Below are positions 1 to 10,610 of a DNA stretch of 64,000 nt, piece after piece (position 1 is the stretch's first letter; each line of letters begins with the position of its first letter). The position numbers and the translations under genes were made by a program. The DNA lies in contig NZ_JTJR01000011.1 in assembly GCF_001678475.1 (NCBI RefSeq), positions 1-64,000 of the forward strand. Reading direction: 5' to 3'. Origin of the DNA: Gallibacterium genomosp. 3. GTDB lineage: Bacteria > Pseudomonadota > Gammaproteobacteria > Enterobacterales > Pasteurellaceae. The notes under the pieces were generated by a model that did no database searches, was not told the origin of the DNA, and saw only the letters and a list, made by a program, of their open reading frames with translations.

Positions 1-124
1 CTTGTCAACAAGATTTTTTTGAAGTTTTTACTCTCTTAAAACGAATCCGCTTACCTACTGGCAGTGGATTGCCTTGCTCTTGTTGCGTGAGGCGGCATTA
101 TAGGGATTTTTTATTGGCTTGCAA
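1..124 (-). promoter_or_regulatory. probable rRNA-operon promoter region (P1 and -35 of P2), transcribing leftwards
   Basis: Read on the minus strand there is TTGCAA (119-124), a 16-bp spacer and TATAAT (97-102), followed at once by the GC-rich stretch GCCGCCTCAC. This closely resembles E. coli rrn P1 (CCCTATAATGCGCCACC). A-rich tracts just upstream (about 125-160) look like an UP element. About 90 bp downstream TTGACA (3-8) would be the -35 of a second promoter, matching the tandem P1/P2 layout of rrn operons. The 16S gene would lie outside the window, so this is inference from promoter architecture; a strong tRNA operon promoter is the alternative. Confidence 0.5.
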
Positions 125-200
125 CCCCATTTTTTATTTTTTTAACTGTTCGCTGTTTTTTTCAACGAAACGTCTAATTTCCATACTTTTTGCTTAACTT

Positions 201-3200
201 TTACTTCAATGCAACACGTGCATTACGGAATAAACGCATCCACGCTCCATCTTCACTCCAGTCATCTGGATACCACGAGTTAGTCACACTACGGAAGACA
301 CGTTCTGGATGAGGCATCATAATTGCAATACGTCCATCCTTATTGCTTACCGAAGTAATACCTAATGGAGAACCATTTGGATTAGCTGGATATTGTTCTG
401 TCACATTAATGTAATTATCTACATATTGAGCAATGATCTGTTGATTTTGTTGTAATTCCGCAATTTGTTGTGGGGATGCGAATTCTGTACGACCTTCACC
501 ATGTGATACCGCAATTGGCATATGTGAACCTGCCATTCCCGCAAACCAAAGTGAATTATTTTCGTTAATCTTCACTAATCCCACACGGGCTTCAAAACGT
601 TCTGAGCGGTTGCGTACAAATTTAGGCCATAAGTCAGCGCCAGGAATAATTTCTTTTAGATGAGAAATCATCTGACAACCATTACATACGCCTAATGCAA
701 TTTTATTTTGATCTTCAAAGAAGCGGCTAAATTGTTCACGTAAATCATGATGGAACAAAATAGATTTCGCCCAACCACCACCAGCACCTAATACATCGCC
801 ATAAGAGAATCCTCCACAAGCAACTAATGCATCAAATTTCACTAAATTATGGCGACCAGAACTTAAATCACTCATATGCACATCAAATGCTTGGAAGCCT
901 GCGCGATCAAACGCTGCAGCCATTTCTACATGACTATTTATACCTTGCTCACGCAAAATCGCAATTTTTGGTCTGACACCCACCGCGATATATGGCGCTG
1001 CCACATCTTCACTTGGGTTATAACTCAATTTTGCCGATAATCCTGGGTTATCCGCCTGTTGTTTTGCTTCATATTCTTGATCTGCACAAGCCGGATTATC
1101 GCGTAAACGTTGCATTTGCCAGGTGAGCTCACCCCAAATTTGACGTAATTCTGAACGTTTCTGTTGCAACACAACATTCTCACCACGTTTTACAATGATC
1201 TGATTATCAGTGGTAACATGACCCAATACTGTCGCAATCCGATCTAGTTGATATGACTTCAAGAGTTCCCAAACCGCTTGGTGATCTTGTTGGCGAATTT
1301 GTAATACAGCACCTAATTCTTCATTGAAGAGTACAGCTAAATCATCAGCGCCCAATTTCTCAATATCAATGGTTACACCACAATTACCCGCAAAAGCCAT
1401 TTCCGCTAAGGTCACAATTAAACCACCATCAGAACGGTCATGGTATGCCAATAATTTTTGTTCTTGTACTAACTGCTGTATTGCATCAAAGAAAGCTTTT
1501 AAACGTTGTGGATTTTCTACATCCGCTGGCTTATCACCCAATTGTTTATAAACTTGTGCTAATGCTGTTGCCCCTAAACGATTCTTTCCTTCGCCAAGAT
1601 CTAATAAGATAAGTTCACTCGCTCCTTTATCTGTACGTAATTGTGGAGTTACCGCTTTTCTCACATCTTCTACTCGTGAGAACGCACTAATTACTAATGA
1701 TAACGGAGCAGTTACTGTTTTTTGTTGCCCATCTTCTTGCCATGTGGTTTTCATTGACATGGAATCTTTACCCACTGGAATCGTTAATCCCAAAGCCGGA
1801 CAAAGTTCTTCGCCAATGGCTTTAACAGCTTGGTATAATCCCACCCCCTCTCCTGGGTGATCTGCTGCCGACATCCAGTTGGCAGAAAGTTTAACTCGTT
1901 TTAATTCACCAATATTCACTGGTGCTAAATTAGTAATTGCCTCAGCAACAGCTAAACGTGCAGATGCGGCAAAATCCAATAATGCAACTGGTGCACGTTC
2001 TCCGATTGACATCGCTTCGCCATGATAAGTATCAAAACTTGCAGTTGTCATACCATAATCCGCGACTGGAATTTGCCATGGACCAACCATTTGGTCACGT
2101 GCCACCATCCCCGTAATAGAGCGGTCGCCAATCGTAATCAAGAAAGTTTTTTCAGCAACAACCGGTAAGCGTAATACACGGTGTAATGCTTCCGTTAAAT
2201 CAATCTGTTGAGTTGCTAATGCTGGTGAATGTACTTGTTTTGAAACCTCATTACGTTGCATTTTTGGTGTTTTACCAAGCAACACATTCATTGGTAAATC
2301 AATTGGTTTATTAGCAAAATGGTCATCATGCAAGGTGAGATGTTGTTCTTCCGTTGCTTCACCAATTACTGCATAAGGCACTTTTTCACGTGCACACAAT
2401 GCTTCAAATAAAGGTAATTTTTCTTCATCAACCGCTAATACATAACGCTCTTGCGATTCATTACACCAAATTTCTAATGGGCTCATATTACGTTCATCAC
2501 TTAAAATTTTACGTAATTCAAAGCGACCACCACGACCACCATCATGTACTAACTCTGGCATCGCATTAGATAAACCACCAGCACCCACATCATGAATAAA
2601 TAAAATTGGATTATCCATACCCATTTGCCAACAACGGTCAATAACCTCTTGGCAACGGCGTTCCATTTCTGGGTTATCACGTTGCACGGAAGCAAAATCA
2701 AGATTTTCCGCTGATTTTCCCGAAGCCATAGAGGACGCTGCACCCCCACCAAGCCCGATATTCATCGCAGGTCCACCAAGAACAACCAATTTTGCGCCTA
2801 CTGGAATTTCACCTTTTTGGATATGTTCTTCACGAATATTCCCCATTCCACCAGCGAGCATAATTGGTTTATGGTAACCACGAACTTCCTCACCATTAAA
2901 GCTATTCACTTTCTCTTCATAAGTACGGAAATAACCTAACAATGATGGGCGACCAAATTCATTATTAAACGCAGCCCCACCAAGCGGCGCTTCTAACATA
3001 ATTTCTAGCGCTGACGCAATGCGATTAGGTTTGGATAAAGGGCCTTCCCACGGTTGGTTATAGCCTGGAATACACAAGTTAGAAACAGAGAAACCGACTA
3101 AACCTGCTTTTGGTTTTGAGCCTCGACCAGTCGCGCCCTCATCACGAATTTCCCCACCAGATCCTGTTGCCGCTCCTGGGAATGGTGAAATCGCTGTTGG

Positions 3201-4109
3201 GTGATTATGGGTTTCTACTTTCATTAAAATTGGCATTTGCTCTGTGTGATAACGATATGTTCCATCTTGATCTGGAAAGAATCGACCTGCTGGTGAACCT
3301 TCCATCACAGCAGCATTATCTTTATATGCAGAAAGCACATAATCTGGTGTTTTTTCATAAGTATTTTTAATCATTTTGAATAATGATTTTGGTTGTGCTT
3401 CACCATCAATTGTCCAATCTGCATTAAAAATCTTATGACGGCAGTGTTCTGAGTTAGCTTGAGCAAACATATATAATTCAACATCGGTTGGATTACGGCC
3501 TAATTGGGTAAATTGTTCAAGCAAATAATCAATTTCGTCTGCTGCCAAAGCTAAACCGAGTTCTACATTCGCTTTTTCTAATGCCACTCGACCACCAGCT
3601 AATAAATCTACAGTTTTTAGTGGTTTTGGATCTTGTTGTGCGAAAATTTCAGTTAAACGTTGATAATCTTCGACAACTTCTTCCATCATTCGGTCGTGGA
3701 TTAGCTTCACAAATTGTGCTTGTTGAGTGGCATCAAGTGCTGTGGCAAATTCACAATGATATAAAATTCCTCGTTCTGCACGCACCACATCTCTTAATCC
3801 ACAACTATGAATAATATCTGTTGCTTTTGATGACCATGGTGAGATAGTTCCAATGCGCGGGATCACAATTTGTCCTTGTAAGAAATTATCTGCTCCTTGT
3901 GCTGCTGGGAAACTCATTACAGCATTTGCCTCAAATAGCTGAACTAAATGATCAATTTGTTGTTGGTTCAGTGGATTTTTTACTTCCACAAAATAGAGAT
4001 AATTTGTCGTGCAGCGTTGCAGTGAAATTTGTTGTTCTGCAAGTTGTGATGAAAGGCGGGAGAGTCGAAAATCAGAAAGCGCGGTCGCACCACGGAAAAT
4101 CAGCATCAT
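201..4109 (-). CDS. purL: phosphoribosylformylglycinamidine synthase
   Basis: Large single-chain PurL (about 1300 residues, normal for gammaproteobacteria). It catalyses the ATP- and glutamine-dependent conversion of FGAR to FGAM, the fourth step of de novo purine synthesis, in the cytoplasm. The N-terminal and central parts carry the FGAM synthase signatures ([35 protein letters not shown]). The C-terminal part is a class I glutaminase with nucleophile Cys1142 in GVCNGCQM and the HPERVF His/Glu dyad. Start is one of two adjacent ATG codons (4109 or 4106). It is monocistronic, divergent from mltF, and preceded by a PurR box. Identification is secure. Confidence 0.98.
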   Translation of the reverse strand: MMLIFRGATALSDFRLSRLSSQLAEQQISLQRCTTNYLYFVEVKNPLNQQQIDHLVQLFEANAVMSFPAAQGADNFLQGQIVIPRIGTISPWSSKATDIIHSCGLRDVVRAERGILYHCEFATALDATQQAQFVKLIHDRMMEEVVEDYQRLTEIFAQQDPKPLKTVDLLAGGRVALEKANVELGLALAADEIDYLLEQFTQLGRNPTDVELYMFAQANSEHCRHKIFNADWTIDGEAQPKSLFKMIKNTYEKTPDYVLSAYKDNAAVMEGSPAGRFFPDQDGTYRYHTEQMPILMKVETHNHPTAISPFPGAATGSGGEIRDEGATGRGSKPKAGLVGFSVSNLCIPGYNQPWEGPLSKPNRIASALEIMLEAPLGGAAFNNEFGRPSLLGYFRTYEEKVNSFNGEEVRGYHKPIMLAGGMGNIREEHIQKGEIPVGAKLVVLGGPAMNIGLGGGAASSMASGKSAENLDFASVQRDNPEMERRCQEVIDRCWQMGMDNPILFIHDVGAGGLSNAMPELVHDGGRGGRFELRKILSDERNMSPLEIWCNESQERYVLAVDEEKLPLFEALCAREKVPYAVIGEATEEQHLTLHDDHFANKPIDLPMNVLLGKTPKMQRNEVSKQVHSPALATQQIDLTEALHRVLRLPVVAEKTFLITIGDRSITGMVARDQMVGPWQIPVADYGMTTASFDTYHGEAMSIGERAPVALLDFAASARLAVAEAITNLAPVNIGELKRVKLSANWMSAADHPGEGVGLYQAVKAIGEELCPALGLTIPVGKDSMSMKTTWQEDGQQKTVTAPLSLVISAFSRVEDVRKAVTPQLRTDKGASELILLDLGEGKNRLGATALAQVYKQLGDKPADVENPQRLKAFFDAIQQLVQEQKLLAYHDRSDGGLIVTLAEMAFAGNCGVTIDIEKLGADDLAVLFNEELGAVLQIRQQDHQAVWELLKSYQLDRIATVLGHVTTDNQIIVKRGENVVLQQKRSELRQIWGELTWQMQRLRDNPACADQEYEAKQQADNPGLSAKLSYNPSEDVAAPYIAVGVRPKIAILREQGINSHVEMAAAFDRAGFQAFDVHMSDLSSGRHNLVKFDALVACGGFSYGDVLGAGGGWAKSILFHHDLREQFSRFFEDQNKIALGVCNGCQMISHLKEIIPGADLWPKFVRNRSERFEARVGLVKINENNSLWFAGMAGSHMPIAVSHGEGRTEFASPQQIAELQQNQQIIAQYVDNYINVTEQYPANPNGSPLGITSVSNKDGRIAIMMPHPERVFRSVTNSWYPDDWSEDGAWMRLFRNARVALK

Positions 4110-4176
4110 AGCATTATTACCTAACTGTAAATTAAAGAAAAAAATCGGGGCATATTATACCTAAGTTGAACTCAAA

Positions 4177-4192
4177 ACGGAAACGTTTGCGT
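4177..4192. promoter_or_regulatory. PurR operator (PUR box) upstream of purL
   Basis: ACGGAAACGTTTGCGT matches the E. coli PurR consensus ACGCAAACGTTTGCGT at 15 of 16 positions. It lies 68 bp upstream of purL and overlaps where the -35 of a purL promoter would be: TATAAT on the minus strand is at 4154-4159, 17 bp away. Repression by PurR with hypoxanthine or guanine is the expected mode; this is inferred from known PurR regulons. Confidence 0.85.
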
Positions 4193-4202
4193 AACACTTG
4201 AT

Positions 4203-4231
4203 TTGTACTTACCGATTAGATCTTATACAAT
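4203..4231 (+). promoter_or_regulatory. sigma70-type promoter of mltF
   Basis: TTGTAC (4203-4208), a 17-bp spacer and TACAAT (4226-4231) lie 34 bp before the mltF start codon. It is placed back to back with the purL promoter, so the PUR box lies between the two divergent promoters. Confidence 0.5.
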
Positions 4232-4264
4232 GCGCACTTTTGAACAGCATCTGTTGAGGTCTAT

Positions 4265-5704
4265 TTGAAAGGGTTATCAATTCGTATCATCTTAGCTTTT
4301 GCCCTATTGCTATGGGCTATTGATATGGTATTTCCATGGCAAAAAATTATGCGTTCTGATGACAATCTCTATTCCTCAATTAAAAAACGTGATGAATTAG
4401 TCGTTGGTACCATCAATAACGCATTCTCTTATTTTGTGAATGCAAATGGTGCAGCTGGCCTAGAATATGAATTAACCAAAGCTTTTGCAGATTACCTCGG
4501 TGTACAACTTACAATACAGACATTTGAAAATTCCGAAACGCTATTACAAGCATTAGAAGAGAATCAAATTGATCTTGCTGCGGCAAATTTAATGTATCAA
4601 CCAGAAAAAGCCGAACATTTTCAACTTGGCCCAAGTTACTACTCTTCATCATGGCAACTAGTCTATCGTAAGAATACTGCTCGCCCATACGATTTAGGGC
4701 AACTAAAAGGCAAGTTATTAATTACGAATAACATTGATCTACAAAAAAAATTATCACAGCTAAAACAACAATATCCTGATCTGCAATGGCAGGTCGATAC
4801 AACGCTCTCGCCAGAAGAAGCGTTACTCGCTGTCGCTGATGGTAAAGCAGATTACACGATTGCAAGCTCAATTGATGTCGCTTCTATTCAGCAAGTCAAA
4901 CCTGTATTAGCTGTCGGTTTTGATTTAACAGAAGAAACTTCCGTGAATTGGTATCTACCTCATAACCCTTATAATGAATTACAGGCTGCACTCCTCGATT
5001 TTATGAATAATACGAAAGAGTCAGGGTTAATCTCTCGTATTGAGGAAAAATATTTTAGTCATCTTTCACGTTTTGATTATGTTGATGCACGAACCTATAT
5101 TGCAGCAATTGAGAATACACTTCCCACCTATTTACCGCTATTTCAACAATATGCAAATCAACTAGATTGGAAACTGCTTGCAGCCATTTCTTATCAAGAA
5201 TCACATTGGGATGAAAATGCTACTTCGCCTACAGGGGTACGAGGCATTATGATGCTGACCAAAGAAACAGCTGAGCGCATGAAAATTGATGATCGTAATG
5301 ATCCTGAGCAAAGTATCAAAGCTGGCTCAGAATATTTACATATGCTATTAGGTAAGATGCCTGAAACTATCGCTCAGGAAGATCGTATTTGGTTTGCGTT
5401 AGTTGCTTATAACTTAGGCTTAGGTCATTTACTCGATGTACGCCGCTTAACCGAAAGTCTAGGCGGTAATCCGAATAATTGGCTTGATGTTAAGGCAAAC
5501 CTACCATTACTGGCTGATAAAAAATATTACAGCAAATTAAAATTTGGATATGCCCGTGGCTATGAAGCCTATCAATATGTCGAAAATATTCGCCGCTATC
5601 ATAATAGTATTGTGAATTACTATCGAATTCAGGAACAAAGCCAATCCCATGATGAATTGCCTGATCCAACAAATCTGCCTGAAATTAACCAAACACCACT
5701 GTAA
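4265..5704 (+). CDS. mltF: membrane-bound lytic murein transglycosylase F
   Basis: MltF cleaves peptidoglycan glycan strands, leaving 1,6-anhydromuramyl ends. The 479-residue protein has an N-terminal hydrophobic segment (about residues 5-25), a solute-binding-protein-like domain (about 45-265) and an SLT lysozyme-like domain (about 280-440). The catalytic glutamate is Glu312 in [16 protein letters not shown], and the family motif YNLGLGH follows. The start is TTG at 4265, preceded by GTTGAGGT as ribosome-binding site; no ATG fits the hydrophobic N-terminus. It matches E. coli MltF over its whole length by recollection. It stands alone, divergent from purL, with rph 44 bp downstream. Confidence 0.95.
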   Translation: MKGLSIRIILAFALLLWAIDMVFPWQKIMRSDDNLYSSIKKRDELVVGTINNAFSYFVNANGAAGLEYELTKAFADYLGVQLTIQTFENSETLLQALEENQIDLAAANLMYQPEKAEHFQLGPSYYSSSWQLVYRKNTARPYDLGQLKGKLLITNNIDLQKKLSQLKQQYPDLQWQVDTTLSPEEALLAVADGKADYTIASSIDVASIQQVKPVLAVGFDLTEETSVNWYLPHNPYNELQAALLDFMNNTKESGLISRIEEKYFSHLSRFDYVDARTYIAAIENTLPTYLPLFQQYANQLDWKLLAAISYQESHWDENATSPTGVRGIMMLTKETAERMKIDDRNDPEQSIKAGSEYLHMLLGKMPETIAQEDRIWFALVAYNLGLGHLLDVRRLTESLGGNPNNWLDVKANLPLLADKKYYSKLKFGYARGYEAYQYVENIRRYHNSIVNYYRIQEQSQSHDELPDPTNLPEINQTPL

Positions 5705-5748
5705 TTGTGCTAAAATTACGCCCATTTTTATAAAATTGGAGATTTTCT

Positions 5749-6468
5749 ATGCGCCCGAACAATCGTGCTAATCACGCCATGCGTCCAATAAAAATTACTC
5801 GCCACTATACAAAACACGCAGAAGGTTCTGTCTTAATCGAATTTGGTGATACGAAAGTGCTTTGTAATGCTTCTATTGAAGATTCCGTCCCTCGCTTCCT
5901 AAAAGGTCAAAATCAAGGTTGGATTACAGCTGAATACGGTATGTTACCTCGTGCAACTAACGTTCGTACCCAACGAGAAGCAGCCAAAGGAAAACAGAGC
6001 GGTCGTACTATGGAGATTCAACGCCTTATTGGTCGTTCATTACGAGCAATGATTGATCTGGAATTACTCGGTGAACGCACTATCACTTTAGATTGTGATG
6101 TAATTCAAGCCGATGGTGGTACACGTACCGCAGCGATTAGTGGTGCTGCAGTAGCACTGCATGATGCGATTCAAACCTTATTAGATAATGGCACATTAAC
6201 TAAAAACCCAATTAAAGGGTTAGTTGCTGCCGTTTCCGTAGGAATTGTGGAGAATCAAAAAGTCTGTGATTTAGAATATATTGAAGATTCCAATGCCGAA
6301 ACTGATATGAATGTTGTAATGACTGATGAAGGTAAAATGATTGAAATTCAAGGCACTGCTGAAGGCGAACCATTTAGTCATGATGAACTTCTAGAGTTAT
6401 TAGCATTGGCAAAACAAGGTATTGAACAAATCAATCAAGCACAAAAAGCAGCGTTACAACAGGCTTAA
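5749..6468 (+). CDS. rph: ribonuclease PH
   Basis: Phosphorolytic 3'-5' exoribonuclease that trims tRNA 3' ends and works as a hexameric ring. Family hallmarks are present: [20 protein letters not shown] near the N-terminus, [11 protein letters not shown], and [14 protein letters not shown] with the phosphate-site and catalytic residues. The 239 residues are full length, unlike the truncated Rph of E. coli K-12. ATG at 5749 follows TTGGAGATTT. It is the first gene of a two-gene unit with pyrE, which begins 11 bp after its stop. Confidence 0.97.
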   Translation: MRPNNRANHAMRPIKITRHYTKHAEGSVLIEFGDTKVLCNASIEDSVPRFLKGQNQGWITAEYGMLPRATNVRTQREAAKGKQSGRTMEIQRLIGRSLRAMIDLELLGERTITLDCDVIQADGGTRTAAISGAAVALHDAIQTLLDNGTLTKNPIKGLVAAVSVGIVENQKVCDLEYIEDSNAETDMNVVMTDEGKMIEIQGTAEGEPFSHDELLELLALAKQGIEQINQAQKAALQQA

Positions 6469-6479
6469 TAGGAAAAAAT

Positions 6480-7121
6480 ATGCAAGCTTATCAACAACAA
6501 TTTATTGAATTTGCTTTAAGTCGCCAAGTCCTAAAATTTGGAGAATTTACCTTAAAATCTGGTCGAGTGAGTCCTTACTTTTTTAATGCCGGATTATTTA
6601 ACACTGGGGAAGATTTAGCCAAACTTGGTCGTTTTTATGCCGAAGCGATCCAAGCTCAACAATTAGATTATGACCTAATTTTTGGACCTGCTTACAAAGG
6701 AATTCCGATTGCAACCGCAACATCTGTCGCACTTTATCATCAATTTGCTATTAATAAACCCGTTTGTTTCAACCGCAAAGAAGCAAAGGATCATGGTGAA
6801 GGGGGCAATTTAATTGGTAGTCCATTACAAGGGAAAGTGCTACTTATTGATGATGTGATCACCGCAGGAACAGCGATTCGTGAATCAATGCAGTTAATTG
6901 CAGCTCATCAAGCAACATTAACTGGCGTAATGATTGCGCTTGATCGTCAAGAACGAGGCAAAGGCAATCTCTCCGCGATCCAAGAAGTAGAACGTGATTA
7001 TCATTGCAAAGTGAGTTCAATTATTACTTTTGAAGATTTATTAGCTTACTTACAACAATCTAGCCAATACGCTGAGTTCCTACCAAAAATGCTTGCATAT
7101 CGCCAGCAATACGGGATTTAA
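6480..7121 (+). CDS. pyrE: orotate phosphoribosyltransferase
   Basis: Transfers phosphoribose from PRPP to orotate, giving OMP in pyrimidine synthesis. The PRPP-binding loop [17 protein letters not shown] and the [10 protein letters not shown] substrate loop are intact, and the 213-residue length is normal. It follows rph by only 11 bp (AGGAAAAAT before the ATG). There is thus no room for the rph-pyrE attenuator hairpin known in E. coli, so any UTP-sensitive control must work differently here. A hairpin follows 8 bp after the stop. Confidence 0.97.
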   Translation: MQAYQQQFIEFALSRQVLKFGEFTLKSGRVSPYFFNAGLFNTGEDLAKLGRFYAEAIQAQQLDYDLIFGPAYKGIPIATATSVALYHQFAINKPVCFNRKEAKDHGEGGNLIGSPLQGKVLLIDDVITAGTAIRESMQLIAAHQATLTGVMIALDRQERGKGNLSAIQEVERDYHCKVSSIITFEDLLAYLQQSSQYAEFLPKMLAYRQQYGI

Positions 7122-7129
7122 TTTTCGTT

Positions 7130-7152
7130 CCACCTAGCCTCTTGCTAGGTGG
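7130..7152 (+). terminator. hairpin after pyrE
   Basis: Perfect 9-bp stem CCACCTAGC / GCTAGGTGG with a 5-base loop, 8 bp after the pyrE stop. There is no U-run behind it, so it may be a 3'-end stabiliser or a weak terminator rather than a classical intrinsic one. Confidence 0.5.
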
Positions 7153-7231
7153 TCTGGCAAATTTCACAAATTACTCACCATAATGTAGTATAAAGAATCT
7201 CCATTCTATTATTTTTATAAATTTTCTTTTG

Positions 7232-7251
7232 GTTTAGTGTTTTTACTAAAC
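7232..7251. promoter_or_regulatory. inverted repeat in the nhaA leader
   Basis: GTTTAGT and ACTAAAC form a perfect 7-bp inverted repeat with a 6-base gap, 38 bp before nhaA and followed by a T-rich run (7255-7270). It could be an operator for an NhaR-like regulator or a leader hairpin; the sequence does not decide. Confidence 0.3.
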
Positions 7252-7289
7252 ATCTGTTTTTATTATTTTTATCTAGCTAGGGAGTATCA

Positions 7290-8465
7290 ATGCAAAAATT
7301 ATCTCAACGTCTGCAACAATTTTTTAGTAGTGAGCCCGCTGGTGGGATCTTGCTTCTCATCGCTACATTCTTAGCCATTACTTTAGCTAATTTTTCCATT
7401 ACCGCCGATTTCTACCAACAATTACTCCATACCACTATGGCGTTCCAATTTGGAGAATTTCGTTTACAAAAACCACTATTACTGTGGATTAATGATGGCT
7501 TGATGGCAATTTTCTTTTTATTAATTGGTTTAGAGGTGAAAAAAGAATTATTTACTGGTTCATTATCCAATTATAAAACTGCACTATTTCCTGCGATTGC
7601 TGCATTAGGTGGGATGATCGTTCCTGCCTTATTCTTTTATTTTGCGACCATTGCTACCCCAGAATTAACCAAAGGTTGGGCTATTCCTATGGCAACAGAT
7701 ATTGCTTTTGCTCTAGGGATTATGGCGTTAGTTGGTAAAAACGTCCCACCTGCATTAAAAATATTCTTACTCGCCTTAGCTATTATTGATGACCTTGGCG
7801 CCATTATTGTTATTGCCCTCTTTTACTCAAGTGATTTAGGTACAGTTGCTCTAGTTGGTGCAGCTTTATCAATTATTGTGTTATTTCTCTTAAATCGCTA
7901 TAAAATTAGCTCTCTTACCCCTTATGGTGTTGTGGGTCTGATCCTTTGGGTATGTGTATTAAAATCAGGTGTGCATGCCACATTGGCAGGAGTGATTATT
8001 GGTTTTGCGATCCCATTAAAAGCCAAAAGTGGAGAAAATCTCGTCCATAGATTAGAACACAGTCTATCTCCTTGGGTTACATTTATGATTTTGCCACTAT
8101 TTGCTTTCGCCAATGCAGGAATTTCATTCGAAGGGGTAAATTGGCAAACTCTCGCCTCACCATTACCTTTTGCTGTGTTACTTGGTTTATTTATTGGCAA
8201 ACCAGTTGGGGTCTTTGGTTTAAGTTATCTTTCAATCAAACTAAAATTAACCAAATTACCTGAAGGCGTTCATTTCCGCCATATTTTCGCTGTTTCTCTG
8301 TTATGTGGAATTGGATTTACGATGTCGATGTTCTTATCAGGTTTAGCATTTGAAGAAGAAGCCCATGATTTAAATATTTTAGCTAGAATAGGTATTTTAA
8401 CCGCTTCTACCTTATCTGCGATTTTAGGTTTCATCACATTAAAATCTGTAACGACAAAAAAATAA
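7290..8465 (+). CDS. nhaA: Na+/H+ antiporter NhaA
   Basis: Inner-membrane antiporter that exports Na+ (or Li+) in exchange for two H+, for salt and alkaline pH tolerance. The 391-residue protein has about 12 hydrophobic segments. It keeps the ion-binding aspartate pair Asp167-Asp168 in LALAIIDDLGAI (E. coli D163/D164), the TDIAFALG segment of TM IV, and the pH-response histidine His229 in LKSGVHATLAG. ATG at 7290 follows AGGGAGTATCA. It has its own leader with an inverted repeat. Identification is firm. Confidence 0.97.
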   Translation: MQKLSQRLQQFFSSEPAGGILLLIATFLAITLANFSITADFYQQLLHTTMAFQFGEFRLQKPLLLWINDGLMAIFFLLIGLEVKKELFTGSLSNYKTALFPAIAALGGMIVPALFFYFATIATPELTKGWAIPMATDIAFALGIMALVGKNVPPALKIFLLALAIIDDLGAIIVIALFYSSDLGTVALVGAALSIIVLFLLNRYKISSLTPYGVVGLILWVCVLKSGVHATLAGVIIGFAIPLKAKSGENLVHRLEHSLSPWVTFMILPLFAFANAGISFEGVNWQTLASPLPFAVLLGLFIGKPVGVFGLSYLSIKLKLTKLPEGVHFRHIFAVSLLCGIGFTMSMFLSGLAFEEEAHDLNILARIGILTASTLSAILGFITLKSVTTKK

Positions 8466-8545
8466 CTATAATTCTTTGCGGACTGTTACTTGTAAATCTA
8501 TAACCTAGCCTTATATAGGGTGGGATTTTTTTGAAGGACATTTAT

Positions 8546-9421
8546 ATGACAATAACTTATACACAGGATAACGATAAACTTTATCGCTTTTTATTTAAAA
8601 ACCGTGCTGTACGCGGTGAATGGGTTCGTTTAAATAAAACCTTTACTGAAACATTAAATACTCACCATTATCCACGTAAAGTACAAAATTTATTGGGTGA
8701 ACTTCTGGTTGCAACCAGTCTATTAACTGCAACTTTAAAATTTAAAGGCAATATTACGGTACAAATCCAAGGCGATGGACCTTTAAAGCTTGCCTTAGTT
8801 AATGGAAATGACCAACAACAATTACGTGCTTTAGCTCGTCTGCAAGGAGAAATTACTGACGAAATGACACTTGCCGATATGGTAGGTAAAGCAGTTTTGG
8901 TTATCTCAATTATTCCAGATGAAGGTGAACGTTACCAAGGCGTTATTGCTCTAGATAAGCCAACAATCACCGAATGTTTAGAAGATTATTTTATTCGTTC
9001 TGAACAATTACAAACTCAACTCTTTATCCATTTTGGTGAATATCAAGGCGAAGCTGTGGCAGCAGGAATGTTGTTGCAAATCATGCCTGATGGACAAGGT
9101 TCCCCAGACGATTTTGAACACTTAGCAACATTAACTGCAACAGTAAAAGATGGGGAGCTGTTTGGTTTAACTGCTGAAGAGATGCTTTATCGTCTTTATC
9201 ATGAAGAAACCGTAGAGATCTATCCACCACACAACACGCAATTTTTCTGTGGCTGTTCATTAGAACGTTCTAGCGGTGCAATTAGTTTACTCTCTGATCA
9301 AGAAATAACAGAAATCTTTGCTGAAACGCCAACATTAGATATGCAATGTGAATGTTGTGGTAAGCATTATGTGTTTACTGAACAAATGGTAAGAGAGATT
9401 AAACAACAAAGCTTACATTAA
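8546..9421 (+). CDS. hslO: redox-regulated chaperone Hsp33
   Basis: Cytoplasmic holdase switched on by oxidation. The C-terminal zinc site has Cys235-x-Cys237 and Cys268-x-x-Cys271 (family CxC...CxxC); an additional Cys270 lies inside the second pair. I place the start at ATG 8546, behind GAAGGACATTTAT, giving 291 residues like E. coli Hsp33. An in-frame TTG 15 bp upstream overlaps this ribosome-binding site and is unlikely. It lies 80 bp after nhaA and is probably separately transcribed. Confidence 0.96.
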   Translation: MTITYTQDNDKLYRFLFKNRAVRGEWVRLNKTFTETLNTHHYPRKVQNLLGELLVATSLLTATLKFKGNITVQIQGDGPLKLALVNGNDQQQLRALARLQGEITDEMTLADMVGKAVLVISIIPDEGERYQGVIALDKPTITECLEDYFIRSEQLQTQLFIHFGEYQGEAVAAGMLLQIMPDGQGSPDDFEHLATLTATVKDGELFGLTAEEMLYRLYHEETVEIYPPHNTQFFCGCSLERSSGAISLLSDQEITEIFAETPTLDMQCECCGKHYVFTEQMVREIKQQSLH

Positions 9422-9459
9422 TAAGCATACATTCTGTCATCTTAATCAATGTTGAATAA

Positions 9460-9506
9460 GCCCCCACTTGCCGAGAAAATCTGAATAAGAATGAGCAAGT
9501 GTGGGC
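9460..9506. terminator. long inverted repeat between hslO and the convergent ABM-domain gene
   Basis: Twelve-base arms (9460-9471 and 9495-9506) pair with one mismatch across a 23-base loop, 38 bp after the hslO stop and 102 bp before the stop of the convergent gene. It is AT-rich behind but has no clean U-run. A bidirectional transcription end is the likeliest role. Confidence 0.45.
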
Positions 9507-9607
9507 ATATATTATTTACTTTACTCTATGGCAAAATCTAAATGATCATAAGAGAAAAATATTAAATAAACCTTGTCAGCAAACTGAAGTTTATCTAATC
9601 ATCTTAC

Positions 9608-9916
9608 TTACTGTTCTTTAGTATATTGGCGTTGTACAACACAAACTTCTACACTATATCGTTTATACCAACGTTCATGCCCTTTCTGTTGTGCAAGTTG
9701 ATGTAGTGAATCCTGTTTCCAACGCTGAATATTTTCTAAACTGTTCCAATATGACAAGGCAATCTCTTGTTGGTTTTCAGTATAAGATTCAAATTTGATA
9801 CAACCATATTCTGATAACGCCTTTTCTCTTAGCTGTAATGCAAATTGATGATATTCTGCATCTAATTGTGCAATTTCTGCTTTAAAGATCACAACAAACA
9901 TCGCTTGCCCCGTCAT
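9608..9916 (-). CDS. antibiotic biosynthesis monooxygenase (ABM) domain protein
   Basis: A small single-domain protein of 97-102 residues with the ferredoxin-like ABM fold: MFVVIFKAEIAQLDAEYHQFA at the start, then GCIKFESYTENQQEIALSYWNSLENIQRWK, the usual strand-helix pattern with the aromatic S-Y-W stretch. Relatives include putative monooxygenases and heme-degrading enzymes, but most are uncharacterised, so no substrate is assigned. The codon at 9901 (MFVVIF) may be the true start because ACGGGG precedes it at good spacing, whereas 9916 has no clear ribosome-binding site. It lies 22 bp after pnuC and is probably co-transcribed with it. Confidence 0.75.
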   Translation of the reverse strand: MTGQAMFVVIFKAEIAQLDAEYHQFALQLREKALSEYGCIKFESYTENQQEIALSYWNSLENIQRWKQDSLHQLAQQKGHERWYKRYSVEVCVVQRQYTKEQ

Positions 9917-9938
9917 TTAACTAAATTAAAACGCTTTA

Positions 9939-10610
9939 TTATTTAGCCAATTTAGTCCAGTTGTAGTAACCGTAGAGTGAATTTAATAAATAAGCACCAT
10001 ACATAATATACATTGGCGCAGTATCTGCCCATAAGATGATGGAAAGTACATTAATCACAATCCAAAGCACCCACTGTTCACGATAACGTAATAACATTAA
10101 TAATTGCGCAGCAATCACCATTACGGTTGTTACCCCATCAAGGGTTACAGAGTTACCATCGGTTGTTCTTAAGAAAGCAATAAATAATACTGAACAGATT
10201 GCAATACTCGCAATAGTGACTAACCAACCTTTGAAATCAAGTGCCTTAGCGACAACACTTGCGCCCTCACCATCTTTTTGCATATTGGCTTTCCAAAGGA
10301 AATAACCAATAAATTGTGCTGGAATATAAACATAGAGTGTAGTGGTCATTTCACCATAAAATTTATTATCCCATGACACATAAAAATACGTATAAGCAAA
10401 AATTAAGCCAAACAAATAGTTACTAATTTTTCCTTTACCCACAAAGACTACGCATAAGATACCTGCAATCCCAGAAATCATCGCTAATAATGAATCTGGC
10501 TGATAAACATATGTACCAATTTGTAATGCTAAGAATAGTAATAACCAAAATGCTTCAAATTTTGTCCAACCGCCAAAAAACTCTTGTTGGAGATCTTTAA
10601 GTGTAAACAT
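9939..10610 (-). CDS. pnuC: nicotinamide riboside transporter PnuC
   Basis: Inner-membrane facilitator for nicotinamide riboside, the key NAD precursor uptake step in Pasteurellaceae that lack de novo NAD synthesis. The 223-residue protein shows about seven hydrophobic segments. Family motifs include the N-terminal FGGWTKFEAFWLLLF and the conserved W-N pair in WVLWIVINVLSIILW near the C-terminus. ATG at 10610 follows AGGAGGGGCA, a strong ribosome-binding site. The downstream ABM gene probably shares its transcript. Confidence 0.93.
   Translation of the reverse strand: MFTLKDLQQEFFGGWTKFEAFWLLLFLALQIGTYVYQPDSLLAMISGIAGILCVVFVGKGKISNYLFGLIFAYTYFYVSWDNKFYGEMTTTLYVYIPAQFIGYFLWKANMQKDGEGASVVAKALDFKGWLVTIASIAICSVLFIAFLRTTDGNSVTLDGVTTVMVIAAQLLMLLRYREQWVLWIVINVLSIILWADTAPMYIMYGAYLLNSLYGYYNWTKLAK

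Noticed and set aside
8490-8530. Terminator for nhaA (CCTA...TAGG followed by T7)
   Set aside because: The possible stem is only about four base pairs; the T-run alone is not convincing.
8531-8545. In-frame TTG start for hslO giving five extra residues
   Set aside because: The ribosome-binding site GAAGGACA lies within this stretch and fits ATG 8546; the shorter form has the normal family length.
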